A DNA stretch of 64,000 nucleotides from Linyphia triangularis (GCA_963978545.1 OZ021723.1:96488002-96552001), one strand, 5' to 3'. Numbered from the stretch's first letter, positions 13,285-26,437 are shown. Program-made: numbers and translations. Notes: generated by a model from the sequence alone, not told the origin.

Positions 13285-13918
13285 TAGTTAGGATCATTCC
13301 TTATTTTCGCTATTTTACAATCTTTAAGCCGAGTGCATTTCAAAACTGCTTTGTATAAAACTATTACATTTGGTGAGTAGGAACAAAAATCTTTTAATGA
13401 AATGACATAAATTAAAAACTCGGAAAATTGCGTCGAATATTATTTTATATGTGAAATCCTTATCAACGCATATGCGTGGTTTTGTCTGTAACTATTTTAA
13501 TTTTCTTTTTAAATAGATAGACATAAATAAAAACCATTTGTGTCATTTATTAAGTTATGTTTTTGTTTTTTTATCTACTCAACAAAATTTCAAAGTTTTA
13601 TACATATTAGTTTCTAAACTCACTGGGCTAGAAGATTGTAACATAACGCATATAAGGAATGATCTTCACTGGGACTTCCTCCTAAGAATGTATGTTTGAA
13701 AAATTTATGTTTCATGTATAGTATATTATTGAGTGACCTAGCTAACTCAGAAGCATTGTCCAATGTCGAGAAACAGAAGTTCCGGAAGATCGGCCAGTTC
13801 TTGAAGAAACTGAAGCACTGATCCAAAATACACGATTCAGTTGATATTGGCATGAGTTGTTGTGCAACTAGGGGAAGAGGAATGATTCCTAATATCAATT
13901 AAATGAATAATTGGTAAA

Positions 13919-14150
13919 ATCCTAGTTTACGTTACACGCTTGGCGCGATTTTAAAAAATGTCACCAACGCCGAAATGACGCGTGGACGCTTATCGCCAAA
14001 CTGTTACTAACGCCGAAGTAAAACTTTTAGGATTGTCGCCAAGAATTGACATAGGCAAAAAAAATAGGAAATCGTAACCTGAAAATTGCAAATATATAAA
14101 CATACCATCGCCAATGTCATCAAATCCACCGTGTAACGTATACTAGGATT
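13919..14150. mobile_element. 232-bp terminal-inverted-repeat element
   Basis: Left end AATCCTAGTTTACGTTACAC pairs with the right end GTGTAACGTATACTAGGATT with one mismatch over 20. The interior is rich in CGCCAA/GCCGAA motifs. No clear TSD and no ORF; family unknown. Confidence 0.65.
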
Positions 14151-14209
14151 AAGCCGAATAATTTATAGAAATTATGGTTGATAATAAAAATTAACCTTTG
14201 AAAGTATAA

Positions 14210-14645
14210 ATCATTCATTACTGCCAACTTTTATGTGCATTTGTGATTTATTAAAGCATTTTCTCTTATCGAGTTTTCATAGTGTTTTGACCACTACGAA
14301 GAAACCATCTATTCCATGCCATTAGCAAACTTTTTTTTTCCTTCCAAAACTTAAACAAAGTATTGTCATAGACAAAGATTCCAGTGTCTATCTGTCAAGT
14401 TCGAGTTCAATTAGATGACGGCAAGTGGATTAAATAGCACTCCGAAGCACCAGTAGAAACGTGTATAAGGGCCGTATCATTGTCACAACCCTCAAAACTT
14501 TATAGAATGCAATGTTATCAACAAATAGTCTCTTAGGCAAGCTCTAGCTCTATTGGAAGGAAAATATATGTAAATGTCCGAAGATTTACCCGCCAAAAAG
14601 ACACGTACATGAACATAACAAACACACACAGTTGAAATTTATGAA
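14210..14645 (+). mobile_element. Dispersed repeat (possible non-LTR 3' region), copy 2
   Basis: CTGCCAACTTTTATGTGCAT, GAGTTTTCATAGTGTTTTGA, CTATTCCATGCC, then TGTCCGAAGATTTACC and AACAAACACACACAG correspond to copy 1 at 9.15 kb. No reverse-transcriptase coding is present. Confidence 0.5.
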
Positions 14646-15179
14646 CAAGATTAAAAAATCAAACAGATTATGACTAAAAACCAACAATTTTAGTTAAAAA
14701 CTAGAATGTACTTACAATATTAAAGCAAATTGAAATGTATGTGCTTTGTAAAACTGTGTATTATAAAAAAGTGTTTTTGCCGAAGCCTTCATTTTCCTTT
14801 AAAAAATTCTTTTTGAAAATCCGGTATTACGGCTACTTCAAATAAAGTATAGAAAAGTTTTGATTAGTAACACACATACATTTTTTCAAAGAAAGAAGAC
14901 CAAATATGAGTTAGAAGATTTTCCGATCTTTTTGAAACTTTTGCCTTAGTAAAAGAAATCGGAAATATTTTTTAAAACCTGACCATTTCACACTTTTATC
15001 TGTTTATTATGAAATAGTGTCACGTATTATTTAAGTTATTTTTCTCTTTATTTTGATTTCTTACGTGCTGAAATTCGGAAACTCTTTGGCAATGTTGCAC
15101 GTTTCTCACTGCTTGATGGCGTGTCATTTGTTAAAAAATATTTTTTCATTAGACTACGTACTTATAGATGTACTCAAGA

Positions 15180-15180
<1 letters not shown>

Positions 15181-15262
<82 letters not shown>
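15181..15262. repeat. (TA)n microsatellite
   Basis: About 82 bp of uninterrupted TA, responsible for the Ile-Tyr ORFs on both strands. A shorter (TA)n lies at about 15507-15529. Confidence 0.97.
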
Positions 15263-15270
<8 letters not shown>

Positions 15271-15979
15271 AAAAAAGCTTATAATATCACCGAACAATAT
15301 AAAAATGTCGGTATATGTTTTTAAAAACCTTTTTACAATTCTTAGAGCTCCATATCCCACGGTAAAAAGCATATTTCTTATAAAGCTATGTCGATGTCTA
15401 TATATGTATCTCCATAAAGCTAAATAACGCATAAAGCTATTTGGACAATTGAAATATTATTTGAAGCACAATTAGCTCATATGTACACAGACAATCACAA
15501 GGAAGATATATATATATATATATATATATTTAAAACTGTGTTTATAAGTTTTTAAAGTAATTTGCTCCTTTAAAAAGTACCATTTAGAACCAAATGAAAA
15601 CCTTAGAAGCTATAGATGAGATTATTTCATGAAAAAATATAATGTGTGACTTGTTTCATGTTTTGTAGCACCACTTACAATTAAGTGTCGGAAAATACAT
15701 TTACCATACCCACCATAATTCCGAAATTTGCTTGCAAATTTTTTTTAAAAATCAGTAAAATGCATGATTACAGGTAGTTTCAAGAAAGTTATTTTTTAAT
15801 GTAAGATATTGCGATGAATAAAAATAAATTTTAAGGTACAGAACATTTGAGGGTTCATACGGTTTACATTTCTATTGGCCAGGTTTGAATCCCTTGATAT
15901 ACTAAAAACTCGTAAAGGAGCTTTATCTTATTCCTTACTTCCAATGATAGTTCCAGTATAAATATTTTGAAAACACTAT

Positions 15980-16680
15980 TGTTGCGTAGATGGGTTCGAA
16001 AGATTTGAAGGCAAAACAGATAAAAACTTCCAGAAATTTATTCCGATATAACTCTTCGTAGATTCTTTTACAACTCCAGAACTTTCAGCTCTAATAGACT
16101 CAATACAGCACTTTACACAATAATGGAGTTCAAACAGCAGTTAAAAACTAGATACACAACTGCTAAAATCGTCGCACAAGACAATGCAATGCAGTTAACT
16201 ACTCTGAATGATCTCTGAGGGACAACTAACTAGATAACTCCAATCAACTCGACTCACGGCCGGCCTTATATAGGAAAGCCAATCCTTCGTGAATCTTCTA
16301 GAGATAGAAATTTGGTGGATTTTCTAGATCGTAGTCGAATGTCCCTATACATGTACATGGGGAAAGAAAATGTTGCCAAATGGTCACCAAGTTTGGCGAC
16401 ATTTGGCAATATCTCGCCAAATTTGGAGACCAAAATTAGTAGTCAAAACCGTCGCCAACTTTGCGAGATTGCCATTAACCATAATGTTAAATGCTCTGCT
16501 CCTTGTAAAACTCGTTTTCCAGCATGATCCCTGTAGAACTCGTTTTCAAGCATTAAGAGACGCATTGCAGGAAAGCGAAGTAAAGAACTCTTGCACTGCC
16601 TTATGCGAAATGTACATAAATTTTCCTTTTTACATAATTAATACTAAGAAATATGTACAAATATACAGAAATTCGTAACA
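15980..16680 (+). mobile_element. Solo LTR, family A copy 1, with 4-bp TSD
   Basis: 701-bp element with TGTTGC at the start and GTAACA at the end, flanked exactly by CTAT (15976-15979 and 16681-16684). A TATA box (CCTTATATAGG, about 16263-16273) follows a GC-rich CGGCCGGCC. It aligns along its length with 49455-50065 but has extra segments around 16386-16440 and 16480-16535. The short ORFs inside are non-coding LTR sequence. Confidence 0.85.
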
Positions 16681-17260
16681 CTATTACGTTTTGAAAACTC
16701 TTTTTAGAATCAAGTTAACCCTTGGTTAGACATGCGATTGACAAATGTCCCTCACAATCGATTTCTCAATAAATGGCAGCCCATGGTCAAAGACTTCTTA
16801 CAGTTTTTTTTTTATCCCCAAGTTATTTTTAAAATATTTTTTAATTTTTACATTATTATGTTCAATAATGTTGTATTCTTCATTAAAATACCCACTTACT
16901 TTGATATTTGGTCACGAATTTAATGGTATGCACAAAAATTTGAATTTAGGGGGTGACTAACGGCGAGACAAAAGTTCGCACTCCTAACAAAGAATAAGCG
17001 TAGGTTTCTATCATTAGAAATTTATTTCGAAAATTCAATTACTGATAAACTAACCTGCATCCATACAGCCTCCGGGATAGCCATGCAGAATAAAAGTTTT
17101 CGGCTTAGATATTAGTAAGCATTTAACTCATAGATCATTAATTTTTGTGATTTTTTATCATGTTGATCCTTAGATTCATTTCATGTGCTATTTTCGCTGG
17201 AAATGTCATGCAAACAAATTGAAACTGTGGGTTAACTTTTTCTGGTGATTTTTCTTGCAG

Positions 17261-17366
17261 AGCGAAACTGGAAAAAGAGCCTCTGGATATGGAAGCAACG
17301 ATTGCCCCGGGTTGCTTTTTTAGAAATTCCTGTAGAATTAGTTTTAAAATATTTCGCTTGTATTAA
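17261..17366 (+). CDS. Candidate terminal exon behind a strong 3' splice site
   Basis: Seen: TTTTCTGGTGATTTTTCTTGCAG-type pyrimidine tract and acceptor (17238-17260) precede a segment with higher GC than its surroundings. Two frames are open after the acceptor. One gives 20 residues (SETGKRASGYGSNDCPGLLF) to TAG 17321-17323. The other, in phase 1, gives 34 residues starting AKLEKEPLDMEATIAPGC to TAA 17364-17366. No family is recognised. An AATAAA-rich stretch lies about 190 bases downstream. It could be an alternative last exon of an unseen plus-strand gene, or chance. Confidence 0.2.
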
Positions 17367-17636
17367 AAATGTATGCAGCTTTTGCTTTTTTTGAAGTTTT
17401 TAATGACAAACTATAATTTTTTTTCAATAATAGACTAAAAACAAAGGAGGAGAGGGAGATGTATACATTTGTTCATCTTAGTTAAATTAGAAAATAATAT
17501 TTAGAGTTATAGGAACACACTTTGATTTGGGATTTTGTGTCTCCGAAAACTTAATATAAATAAAAAATAAAAGTTTTTTTAAAACCTTTGTAATATTCAT
17601 GAGAGTCCGAAAAACATGGTAAAAGTAGGGAAATTA

Positions 17637-17945
17637 TGAATACATGTATTAATAGAAGAATAATAGAAGATGTGTATTAATAAAACATGTATAGTAATAG
17701 AAGATTAGTAGAAGATGTGTATTAGTAGAAGAAGAATAGAAGATTTGTATTACTATAACATGTGTATTAATAGAAAATTAATAGAAAGAGTGTATTAATA
17801 TAACATGTATATTAATAGAAGACTAGTAGACGATGTGTATTAATAGAACATGTGAATTAATAGAAGATTTGTATTACTAGAACATGTGTATAAATAGAAG
17901 AATAATAGAAGATTTGTATTAATAGAAGATTGTGTATTAATACAA
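17637..17945 (+). repeat. Degenerate minisatellite (ATTAATAGAAGA type)
   Basis: Irregular repeats of GTGTATTAATAGAAGA with variants AATAGAAGATTTGTATTA and AACATGTGTATTAATAG over about 300 bp. Confidence 0.85.
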
Positions 17946-17999
17946 TTTTTTAAAATTAACTGAATGCCAGTTCTTCCCATTGGATACTGTGTTAATGGC

Positions 18000-20890
18000 A
18001 TTCAACTCTGAATACTTGTTGAAACCCAATAACCCAATAACGGTTCTCCAAGAAATACTGCGGAAGATGTGTCAACGTATCGTTTCTATAGTGGAAGTGG
18101 ATTTACATATACTTCCACAAAGCTAAATAGCCCCCCCCCCCCCATATACTAAAACTAACTTCCAGTATTTTCCCGTGCTTCATGAAAAATATTATTAAAA
18201 TTTAGCTTTACGCATCATTGTTATCATTGCAACATAATTATAGTCCAAGTACAAACACAATTGTAATTATTTATTCAAATTAAATAAGGATAATTATTAG
18301 AATAAGCTTATTGGATTATTACATAATTATATTTCGAAAGTAGCTTATAAGGAATACCTGTGTCAATTTTCAGCTTCATCTTAGTGGCTTTGGGGTTGAG
18401 GATTTATGAGGAGTAGGATATTGGGATAGTTTATACTTAAAATATTAGATGCATTTAAGTCAGTTCATCAAGTTCGGAGTAACTCTCAAGTTTTAAGGCA
18501 TCTTCAATGTATACGAAGTAAGGCATCGAGGTTGTTCTTAACTAAGAATGCCAGACAATTTGGCTATTGTGTTTTGAAGTTCTTATAGCTTTATTTTACT
18601 TTGTACAGAGTTAGGAACCTGTTTACTAATTTTCATTATCCAGGTGATGATAGCTTGGTATTATTACAATAATTTTTGAGAACATGTGAACCGATTTTAG
18701 CATCCTGATTTTTGGGGAAGCAAAACGATGCGATATTTCTCATTTAGATGATTGACCCTTTGAAACCTTCAAGTTGTAAAATAGAATTAGGAATACTGTA
18801 GTCTTATTATTTAACTCAAGGAACACACATTTCCAAGCGTTGCTTTTGTAGGAAGTCAAAAAATATAAAATAATTTTACACATTTAAGGTATCAGACTAC
18901 GTTCGAAGCAACTTAAGAAAAAAAAAAGAAGAAAAAAATGGGGGGGAAAAAAAAACTTATTAATGAAACTTTTTATTGCATAAAGATGTGCATTATATGA
19001 TAAAAACATGAAATTGAAAACAAATATAAACATTTCTAATTTTATTTTTCTAAATAGTCTCAAATTGACTAATATTTTGTCAAAACGGCTAATGTTGGGA
19101 AAAAAAATTAAATATATTTTGCTTTACATTTTACTACATGATTCTATGTAAGATTACACATACATTTCTGTTATGTAAGATTATAAATAAATTTCAATAT
19201 TTTCGCAACAGATTATTATGTATATATAGCAATAACTTTTCGAAAAAAAATAGGTACAATCAAATCTATAGTCCATTATACTTAACATAGTATAATGAAC
19301 AACTGTACAAAAAGTTATAACTCTATCAAAAATACATTTTGAGATAGAACAAAAGCCGTATTGCAATATTAGCGAAAAATCTATTCTTTAGAAAACACGA
19401 TTTTGGAACATCTCTGCATCGATTTTCATATTAACAACCGTTTTTGAATGACTGTAACTAAACTTATATTTAAAGCACAAGAAAAATACAAACTGATTTT
19501 AAAAGAGAAATGTTCAATTCATATGAAAGAAATAAAAAGAAAATTGTCATTGATTTAGCTACTTTAAATGTAGTTGGACTTCTTAAATCACTTGAAACAG
19601 CTCCTAAATCTACCACCGGATGTTTATGTAGTATTCCCACTACTTTGGAACACATAGAGTATTGTTGGAAAAACTCCAACACAAAATAACTCCAATACCC
19701 ATCACGTCTACCAGATTGGTGAAAATCGAAATGGTTATGCACTATCGTTATTATATCCATGTCTCCAATAATTGAAGAGCACCATGTACCAGAATCACAC
19801 TTGGATCACTGATTCCAACACTAATTTCGGGGTTGATTATTTTTGAAATATCGTTACGCTTTTTAACTTTTAAAAACCAAAACCAGAAACTTCCTTCGGT
19901 TGGAAATAGAGATTTCACTGATCTTTTTTTTCCTTTAATAAATGTTATTGGTCTTTGAGGCTAACTTAGCTGAAATTTGAAATATTGGAATTGCAAATAG
20001 TTTCAATTATGAAAATCTACATAACTTTTCTTAGGAAAAAAATATTTTTAATGATTCACAAACTCTGTAGCGAAATCTACAAATAACTGAAGAACATTAC
20101 ATTATAGAATTTCAGACCTTGATTGATTTTATCGTGAGGTAATGGTAAGATTCGAAAGAATTCATACAAAATGAAAATAACAAATCTTACAAATCAAATC
20201 AAAAAAATAATAAAAAATCGTTCTACCTCAAACCCAATTAAAGTGCAATAACGTATGCCACATTTTATCTTTCTACTAATAATAACAGTTGTGCAAATTG
20301 CTTTTGCTAGAACATTATAATATAGAATTTCCGCTCCTGACTGTTTATATACCGACAAGAGGAGAAAAAACTAAAGCAAAACAAAAGTAAAAATTCATAT
20401 TTAGAAAAAAATCGGTCTATTTCAAACCCTATTTAAGCGCAAAAACGTAAACTAAATGTTATATTTTTGCTTGAAATAACAGTTGTTCAAATATGAGTCC
20501 GTGAACAACTATGTCTATATTTAGGTATATTTTGCTATGAATAGTTAAGTATGCTAAATCATAAGCAACATGGTTGGTTTATCTTCTTTTTTAGGTATAA
20601 AACTCTATTTGATTTGGAAGGTTTGATTGTTTGTTTCAATTACTAGTTTACTCAGTATTTCTGTCTTTAATACGTTACTATATAATTAGTTATTAAATTG
20701 TATACATTAATGTATAATTAGTTAATTTTTTAAAAGTGAAGATTATGGATTGAGCACTTTTGTAAATAAATATACAAACGGCTATACTATTTAAAATTCA
20801 ATGCATGATTTAATTTTTAGAAAGTTAAAATAAATATTTTATTCAAGTTATAACCCATGTAAGAAGTTTATTTTTAAGCTACAGTAAGAC
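18000..20890. other. Unique AT-rich DNA, no gene seen
   Basis: A C15 run at 18129-18143 and an A/G tract at 18917-18955. Minus-strand ORFs at 19181-19366 and 19470-19760 show no family motif; the latter is the longer and has a plausible composition, but no splice or start support. Confidence 0.55.
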
Positions 20891-20899
20891 TTAAACTTT

Positions 20900-21242
<343 letters not shown>

Positions 21243-21249
21243 TAAACTT

Positions 21250-24200
21250 GCTTTCACTCACAGAAATAGTAAGTTTTTATTGCGAAAAACTTTTAGACTA
21301 TTATATTTTTAGAAATGAAATGCAATATTTTTATACAAGTAAAATACTCTATTAAGAAACTATACAAAATAGTTAAGGTTGAAATATTAAAATTGAATGA
21401 AATATTTTTATTAGTAATAATGATTAAAAATAGTATTCGTTTGTAGTTTAAGTATTTACTATTTAAAAATATTTCAATTTATGCATTTCTTCCGTATTAG
21501 AAAGTACTTAATATAAACTTTTAGAAAAATTGATCATCCCTCTAATATTTTATATGTAACATAAATAGATTTAAGGATACATTTTTTAATGTGTTTAATC
21601 TTTGAGGTGCGAAAAAAAGCACCTAGCTAAATGTATTTTGAGTAATATTTTACGAAAGTAATCCAATGAAACATAGAAAAAATCATTGAATTCTGTTATA
21701 AGTATGGGTTTATAAAAATAATTTTGAATTTGAAAGCAATATGCATGAATATACATGCATTAATATAATGATTACATTACTTGTCTACTTGTATGATATG
21801 TCTTCAAGGCAAATTTCTAGATTTTATTCGTAAGCAACTGAATAATAATTATGTTTTATTAATAAATTCTTTATTACTACAGAGTAATACCCAAATAAAC
21901 TAGAAAAACTTTCCAAATGTATTAGGTAAAAGGTTCAGAAAGTTTCGTTTACTAAATTTCAATAATAATGATAATTTATATAATGCTATATAACATATTT
22001 TTAAACTAAATATAATTATACTTAAATATTCCAAAACATGCTAATTATAATAATAATGATTAATATAATAATATTTATTTATTTAAAAAATTATATTAAC
22101 TTAAAAATTATAATTGCATTGGATGTACAATTTATAAGTAATTTGGATTCTCATGCATCTTTTTAATTTACAACCAAACTGAATGAATTGTTAACTAGTT
22201 GTATTAAATGTCAGCAATTTGTGTGAATTATTTTTAAGTCTTTATTAATTTAACTTTAATTAATTAGCAAGCTGTATTAATTAATTTTTACAATTTGTAA
22301 AGTCAATTTATAAATTCTGAATGTGTCAACAAATTTACATTTGTTGTAAGGAAGCAAACATTTGGTTCTGGTGAATTAAAATCAAACAGTTAGAATGCGT
22401 AACTAATTTAATTGAAAACCTTTAAAACGAGCTGCATGATTATTTATTCGCACTTTTTAGTTTCTTTCGCACTTCTTAAGAGAATAACTCCCTTTACACA
22501 AATTCGATAAACAGAGTTTTTTTTTTTTATATATAAGCAAACTGTTGAAATTGAACATCTGTAAATGTCAAAGAAGGTTTCTTCAAGGATAAATCTAAAA
22601 GTCGAAGGCTGCAAACCAACTATCAGAAATACTCTTTAATTGCTTTAACTTCAAACAGACAGTAATTGTTGCCTATGTCGTTCTTTATAAGTGCATCCAT
22701 ACTTATTTACTAAACTATAAGAGCAGTTCTTTATTTAACTATCTAAGGATTGAATCAGAACATCTCAATAATAAATTTATTTTCTAAACAGCATAAAGTA
22801 ATTGATTCACAACTGACCCAGAATACAGAAGACTTGAAAGTGGCATGTTTGGACTTCGTTTAGATTTGAATGCTTTCGATTTAAAAAAAAAACAATAGTG
22901 AAAGACTGCGTATTGAAATACATTTGAAATAGATGGGGGGGGGGGGGGAATCCAGATGTAGGCTTGACCATCTCATCCATTTTATTTTTTACAAATCAAT
23001 ATAATTTTACATGGGTTATTTAAACTTATGTCGCTTATAATAATCCACATATTAGATAGTGTAAAATCAATAGATTTAACTAGGTATGTGTAACATTACA
23101 AAACTTTGGATTACGCTAAAATACAGGTGAGTGTATTGAAATCCAGAATGAATTGGTATAATTTACCGTATGTGTTTTCATATTTTAATTTAAATTAAAA
23201 AAAAAAAAAAACTCTCATCTAATTTGTGAGTTGGGGGATAAAAAGTAGTTATTATTGTGTATTTAACTGAGAAAATGTATCTTATACATAAATACATAAG
23301 AACAGGGACTTTGTATAAGCTTTTTAATAAATATAGTGCGGAAGTTAGATTGAAAGTCACATATTACTATATCTGCATCGTAACTCATGAAATTAATTAG
23401 TTTGAGCATTTAGCAACTCCATTAATCAATCCAACAAATCACACTTTTCCATTTAACGGCCATAATGCACGAAATTATTTGTTCACTCAATAGGAAACGT
23501 GTATTTCAATTTCTCCGCTTATAGCACTTGCCTGTAATGTCGTCACGCATACGAACCAAGTAAATTGTATGATTATATGCGCGAACATCCTTTAATTTAA
23601 TTTAGGTCCCGTGACATGAAAATTTCATTGTCAAAAGACGGTATCGACTGAAGAAATATTTTTTTAATAGTGATAGAATTTCCTTTTTTAGAAAACATGT
23701 CAAACATTCAGTTTTAGAAACATTTAAAAAGGAATTACCAGAAAGATTTTAATCAAAATCGTAAGAACTATTTCTAGGATAATGCTAAAAAGTCTATTTT
23801 TATCTATGGCAGGTACCATCTGAGTCAGCGCGATTTTGATGAAAACTTTTTTTTCACTAATGTTTGCCGAATTTGAATGGCTTAAAATGTTCATCTTCAG
23901 AGATATGCTGACCATACATATGCAGAATTGCAGACACACAAACAGACGTAATACTCAAGCAACATACTATTTCGCAACATTTTCTTTTAAATTCAGGACC
24001 TTAAAATACGTTGAGTTCAGAAACATCGATCTTTTGTGACATCGATTTTTATTTACTCCAACACAATACTTTTATTACCCTAGATTACATAAGGGGCGTT
24101 TGAAAAATAAATCAATTATTTTTTTACCGAATTTTGCAAAAAGAAATTGAATAAAAGGTCAGGTACTCTAAACGTAATTGAGTGTAATATCTTTGGCCAA

Positions 24201-24370
24201 AAACCTTATTCAAACAACGATACATTTCAGCCTGTAAAATTAATTTTCGTAGAAGTCTTTTAGTGCTACATTTTAATTTGGTAAAGAATATTTTAACCGT
24301 TGTTCATTTTTATTTCAAATGTATAAGTTTTCTATGATCAAGATAGTAAGAACACTGAATTCTATATATT
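21250..24370. other. AT-rich DNA, no gene seen
   Basis: G13 run near 22937. ORFs at 23724-23939 and 23836-24039 overlap on opposite strands and have no motif. Confidence 0.6.
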
Positions 24371-24380
24371 GAATATATAT

Positions 24381-24832
24381 TGTTACTAATGTTCACATGG
24401 GAAATGAACAAGCAGTTTTTTTTTCAAAATTAAAACTGATAACTTTTTTTTTTTTTTGGCCTCTGAGGCTTACAAGACTTCTTTAAACAACAGGGAACTG
24501 AAAATCACGTTAAACAAAAGCTTCCGTACGTGCAACATTAGACACAGCGATAATTCAAACAGAGGCAAATTAGTGTCAAGTTCCTTATAAAACAGCTCCA
24601 AATGAACATTTCCACGATTGGTGGTTTAAAAATCCTAGTGTGTGAGCTTTCTCGAAAAATCAGAACAATCGATTTGGCGATCAGCGAGTACTAAAATCAT
24701 CTAAAAAAATTATTAATGAACTCTGGTGTTGTTAACGTTTTCTAACCTATGCTATCGCTGTTAGCAAATAAATTTAAGAAGAAAAAAAAATGTATACACT
24801 GTTTAAAATTAAATACAGAAAATTGTTTAACA
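24381..24832 (+). mobile_element. Solo LTR, family B copy 2
   Basis: Starts TGTTACTAATG and ends TTTAACA, 452 bp. The head is collinear with copy 1 (both reach CAG then a T run near base 45). It holds CCTTATAAAAC (TATA-like, about 24592) and GCAAATAAATT near 24763. Flanks are ATAT before and ATGT after, a TSD matching at 3 of 4. Closer to copy 3 than to copy 1 in the segment GGCGATCAGCG. Confidence 0.75.
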
Positions 24833-25232
24833 ATGTCCAGTAGTCAGTTTTTAGAGGGCTTTAAATCAGTACACCTCAACTATGGCTGTTTATACAATGC
24901 TTTTCAACCGCCATGCTTAAATATTTGATCTTTTATACTGACCATACTTTTTCAATCTTCGGCTGCCCCAATTCATTGGAAATAAAACAATAGATAAGCA
25001 GCAATACATACTATAGCAATATAGATCAACATCAATACAGACATATAAGATTCCACGCAAAAAACCTCTTCACAATTGCCCGGAAAAACAAAAGGCATAT
25101 TTGTGGCCATGAAAAGAAAAATTGATATCTCCTTTCACGCCACAATCTGTTTAGATCCGAATATTTTCCCTTTTCAAAAAAAAAAAAAAGAAGAATGATG
25201 AAAGGGCTTGGCGAATTGAAACTGTTTCAAAG

Positions 25233-25279
25233 AGGAAGACGAGGAGGAGGAGAAGAAGAAGAAAAGAAGAGAAAGAAGG
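25233..25279 (+). repeat. GGA/GAA purine tract
   Basis: GACGAGGAGGAGGAGAAGAA continuing as GAA/GAGA units. It is a purine-only strand upstream of the 25.4-kb peptide candidate. Confidence 0.9.
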
Positions 25280-25365
25280 ATGCCAGTGAGACTGGACGTA
25301 TGAATGGATCGATTTACTGTCATTTCTAACGGGGACATATCCACCCGACCCGAATACCCCTGGAT

Positions 25366-25557
25366 ATGTTACGTGTGAATGAAACGATAAGTTTTGTTGT
25401 TATTTTGAGTTCTTTTCTTTCTTTTCCAGGAGTTAGATATGGGTGTTCGTTTTATTCCTGCACTGAAGGCTGTCGTAATAGAACGCTGCCGGGGGGGGGG
25501 GGGGTTGTTTTGCATAAAGGGCCGTTTTGGGTTGGTGGTGATTTACCTGAACGTTAG
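25366..25557 (+). CDS. Candidate small secreted Cys-rich peptide or exon, interrupted by a G14 run
   Basis: Seen: an ORF from Met 25366 has a hydrophobic stretch (ISFVVILSSFLSFPGV), then RYGCSFYSCTEGCRNRTLPG, then a run of 14 G (25491-25504) read as Gly, and ends at a stop 25555-25557. A very good 3' splice site (pyrimidine tract ending TTTTCCAG) ends at 25429, so the Cys-rich part may be an exon starting at 25430 and the hydrophobic part intronic. The C-x4-C-x3-C spacing followed by LPGG recalls short secreted arachnid peptides such as tick basic-tail or evasin-like proteins; that is only a resemblance. The G run is prone to length error and probably shifts the frame, so the C-terminal 20 codons are unreliable. 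It may be a decayed gene or an isolated exon. Confidence 0.33.
   Translation: MLRVNETISFVVILSSFLSFPGVRYGCSFYSCTEGCRNRTLPGGGGVVLHKGPFWVGGDLPER
25491..25504 (+). repeat. G14 homopolymer
   Basis: A run of 14 G inside the candidate peptide ORF. Similar G or C runs occur near 18129-18143 (C), 22937-22949, 30148-30160 and 51545-51553. Length is uncertain in such tracts and could shift the frame. Confidence 0.9.
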
Positions 25558-25668
25558 TTAGAGGAAATAGCGAAGTAAAGCGGGTGCTGTTTATCGTTGT
25601 GAGGTGTTTGAAGTGATCCATAAGTGTTTGTGTCAATTTTGGTTATACTGAATATATATCATGTAGAC

Positions 25669-26306
25669 TGAGAGGCGACTGCAATTTTTGAACCCCATCA
25701 AGCATCATTCTGAATTTTTATAGAAATTAGAGAAAAAATAGTAAATTACGAATCCATTGGTCTGCCGTGGCAAAAATGGCCGAAACTGGTCAAAAATAGA
25801 CTTTTAATAAATTGAACTAAATCCAATTGCCAAATGCGCCATAACTTGCCAAATAATGAGTATTATTTTATTATTTATTTGGTAACCCTCACTCTTTAAT
25901 TGTCAATTAAGAAGGTTTGCAGACGATTCGGATGTGTGGCTATGGCTTACTTGCATCTTTCACAAATGAGCTAAATTGGCAATAAACATTTCGTCACTGA
26001 TGACGTAACTGATGTCGCCAATTTGGCTTACTTTTAAAATATACAAGTTTTCTGAGCCAGAAATCAGAAATCGTTTGCGCTTTTTCTCATTGCAAATCAA
26101 AATGCAGTGAGTTGCCAGACGAAAAAGTTTGTTCTCTTTTTGGCAAGTTATGACATATTTGGCAATCGGATTTTAGTTCAACTCATCGTCAATTTTTGAT
26201 CAGCCACGGCAGAACAGTGGATTCGTATAGTACTCACTTTTCTTCAATTTCTATAAAAAATTTAGAATGATGTTCGATGGGGTGCAAAAATTGCAGCTAC
26301 CTCTCG
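25669..26306. mobile_element. About 640-bp foldback element with arms over 180 bp
   Basis: The left arm (GAGAGGCGACTGCAATTTTT, CCCCATCAAGCATCATTCTG, AATCCATTGGTCTGCCGTGG, TTGCCAAAT, CATAACTTGCCAAA) recurs reversed on the right up to 26306. The centre carries CGTCACTGATGACGTAA, itself a dyad. No TSD was obvious. Related sequence lies at 57785-58135. Confidence 0.78.
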
Positions 26307-26437
26307 GACGTATGTTAAGCGGTTCGGTATATGTTAAGCGATTATTCAATGACATGAATGCAGTTGGGCACATCTTAAAATTAAACATCTCTAGTCAAAT
26401 TATATTATTACATTAACAAATATGTTTTATTTATTAA

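Noticed and set aside
15053..15432. Overlapping ORFs rich in Ile-Tyr on both strands
   Set aside because: Created by the (TA)n array at 15181-15262; the same holds for the ORF at 20891-21115.
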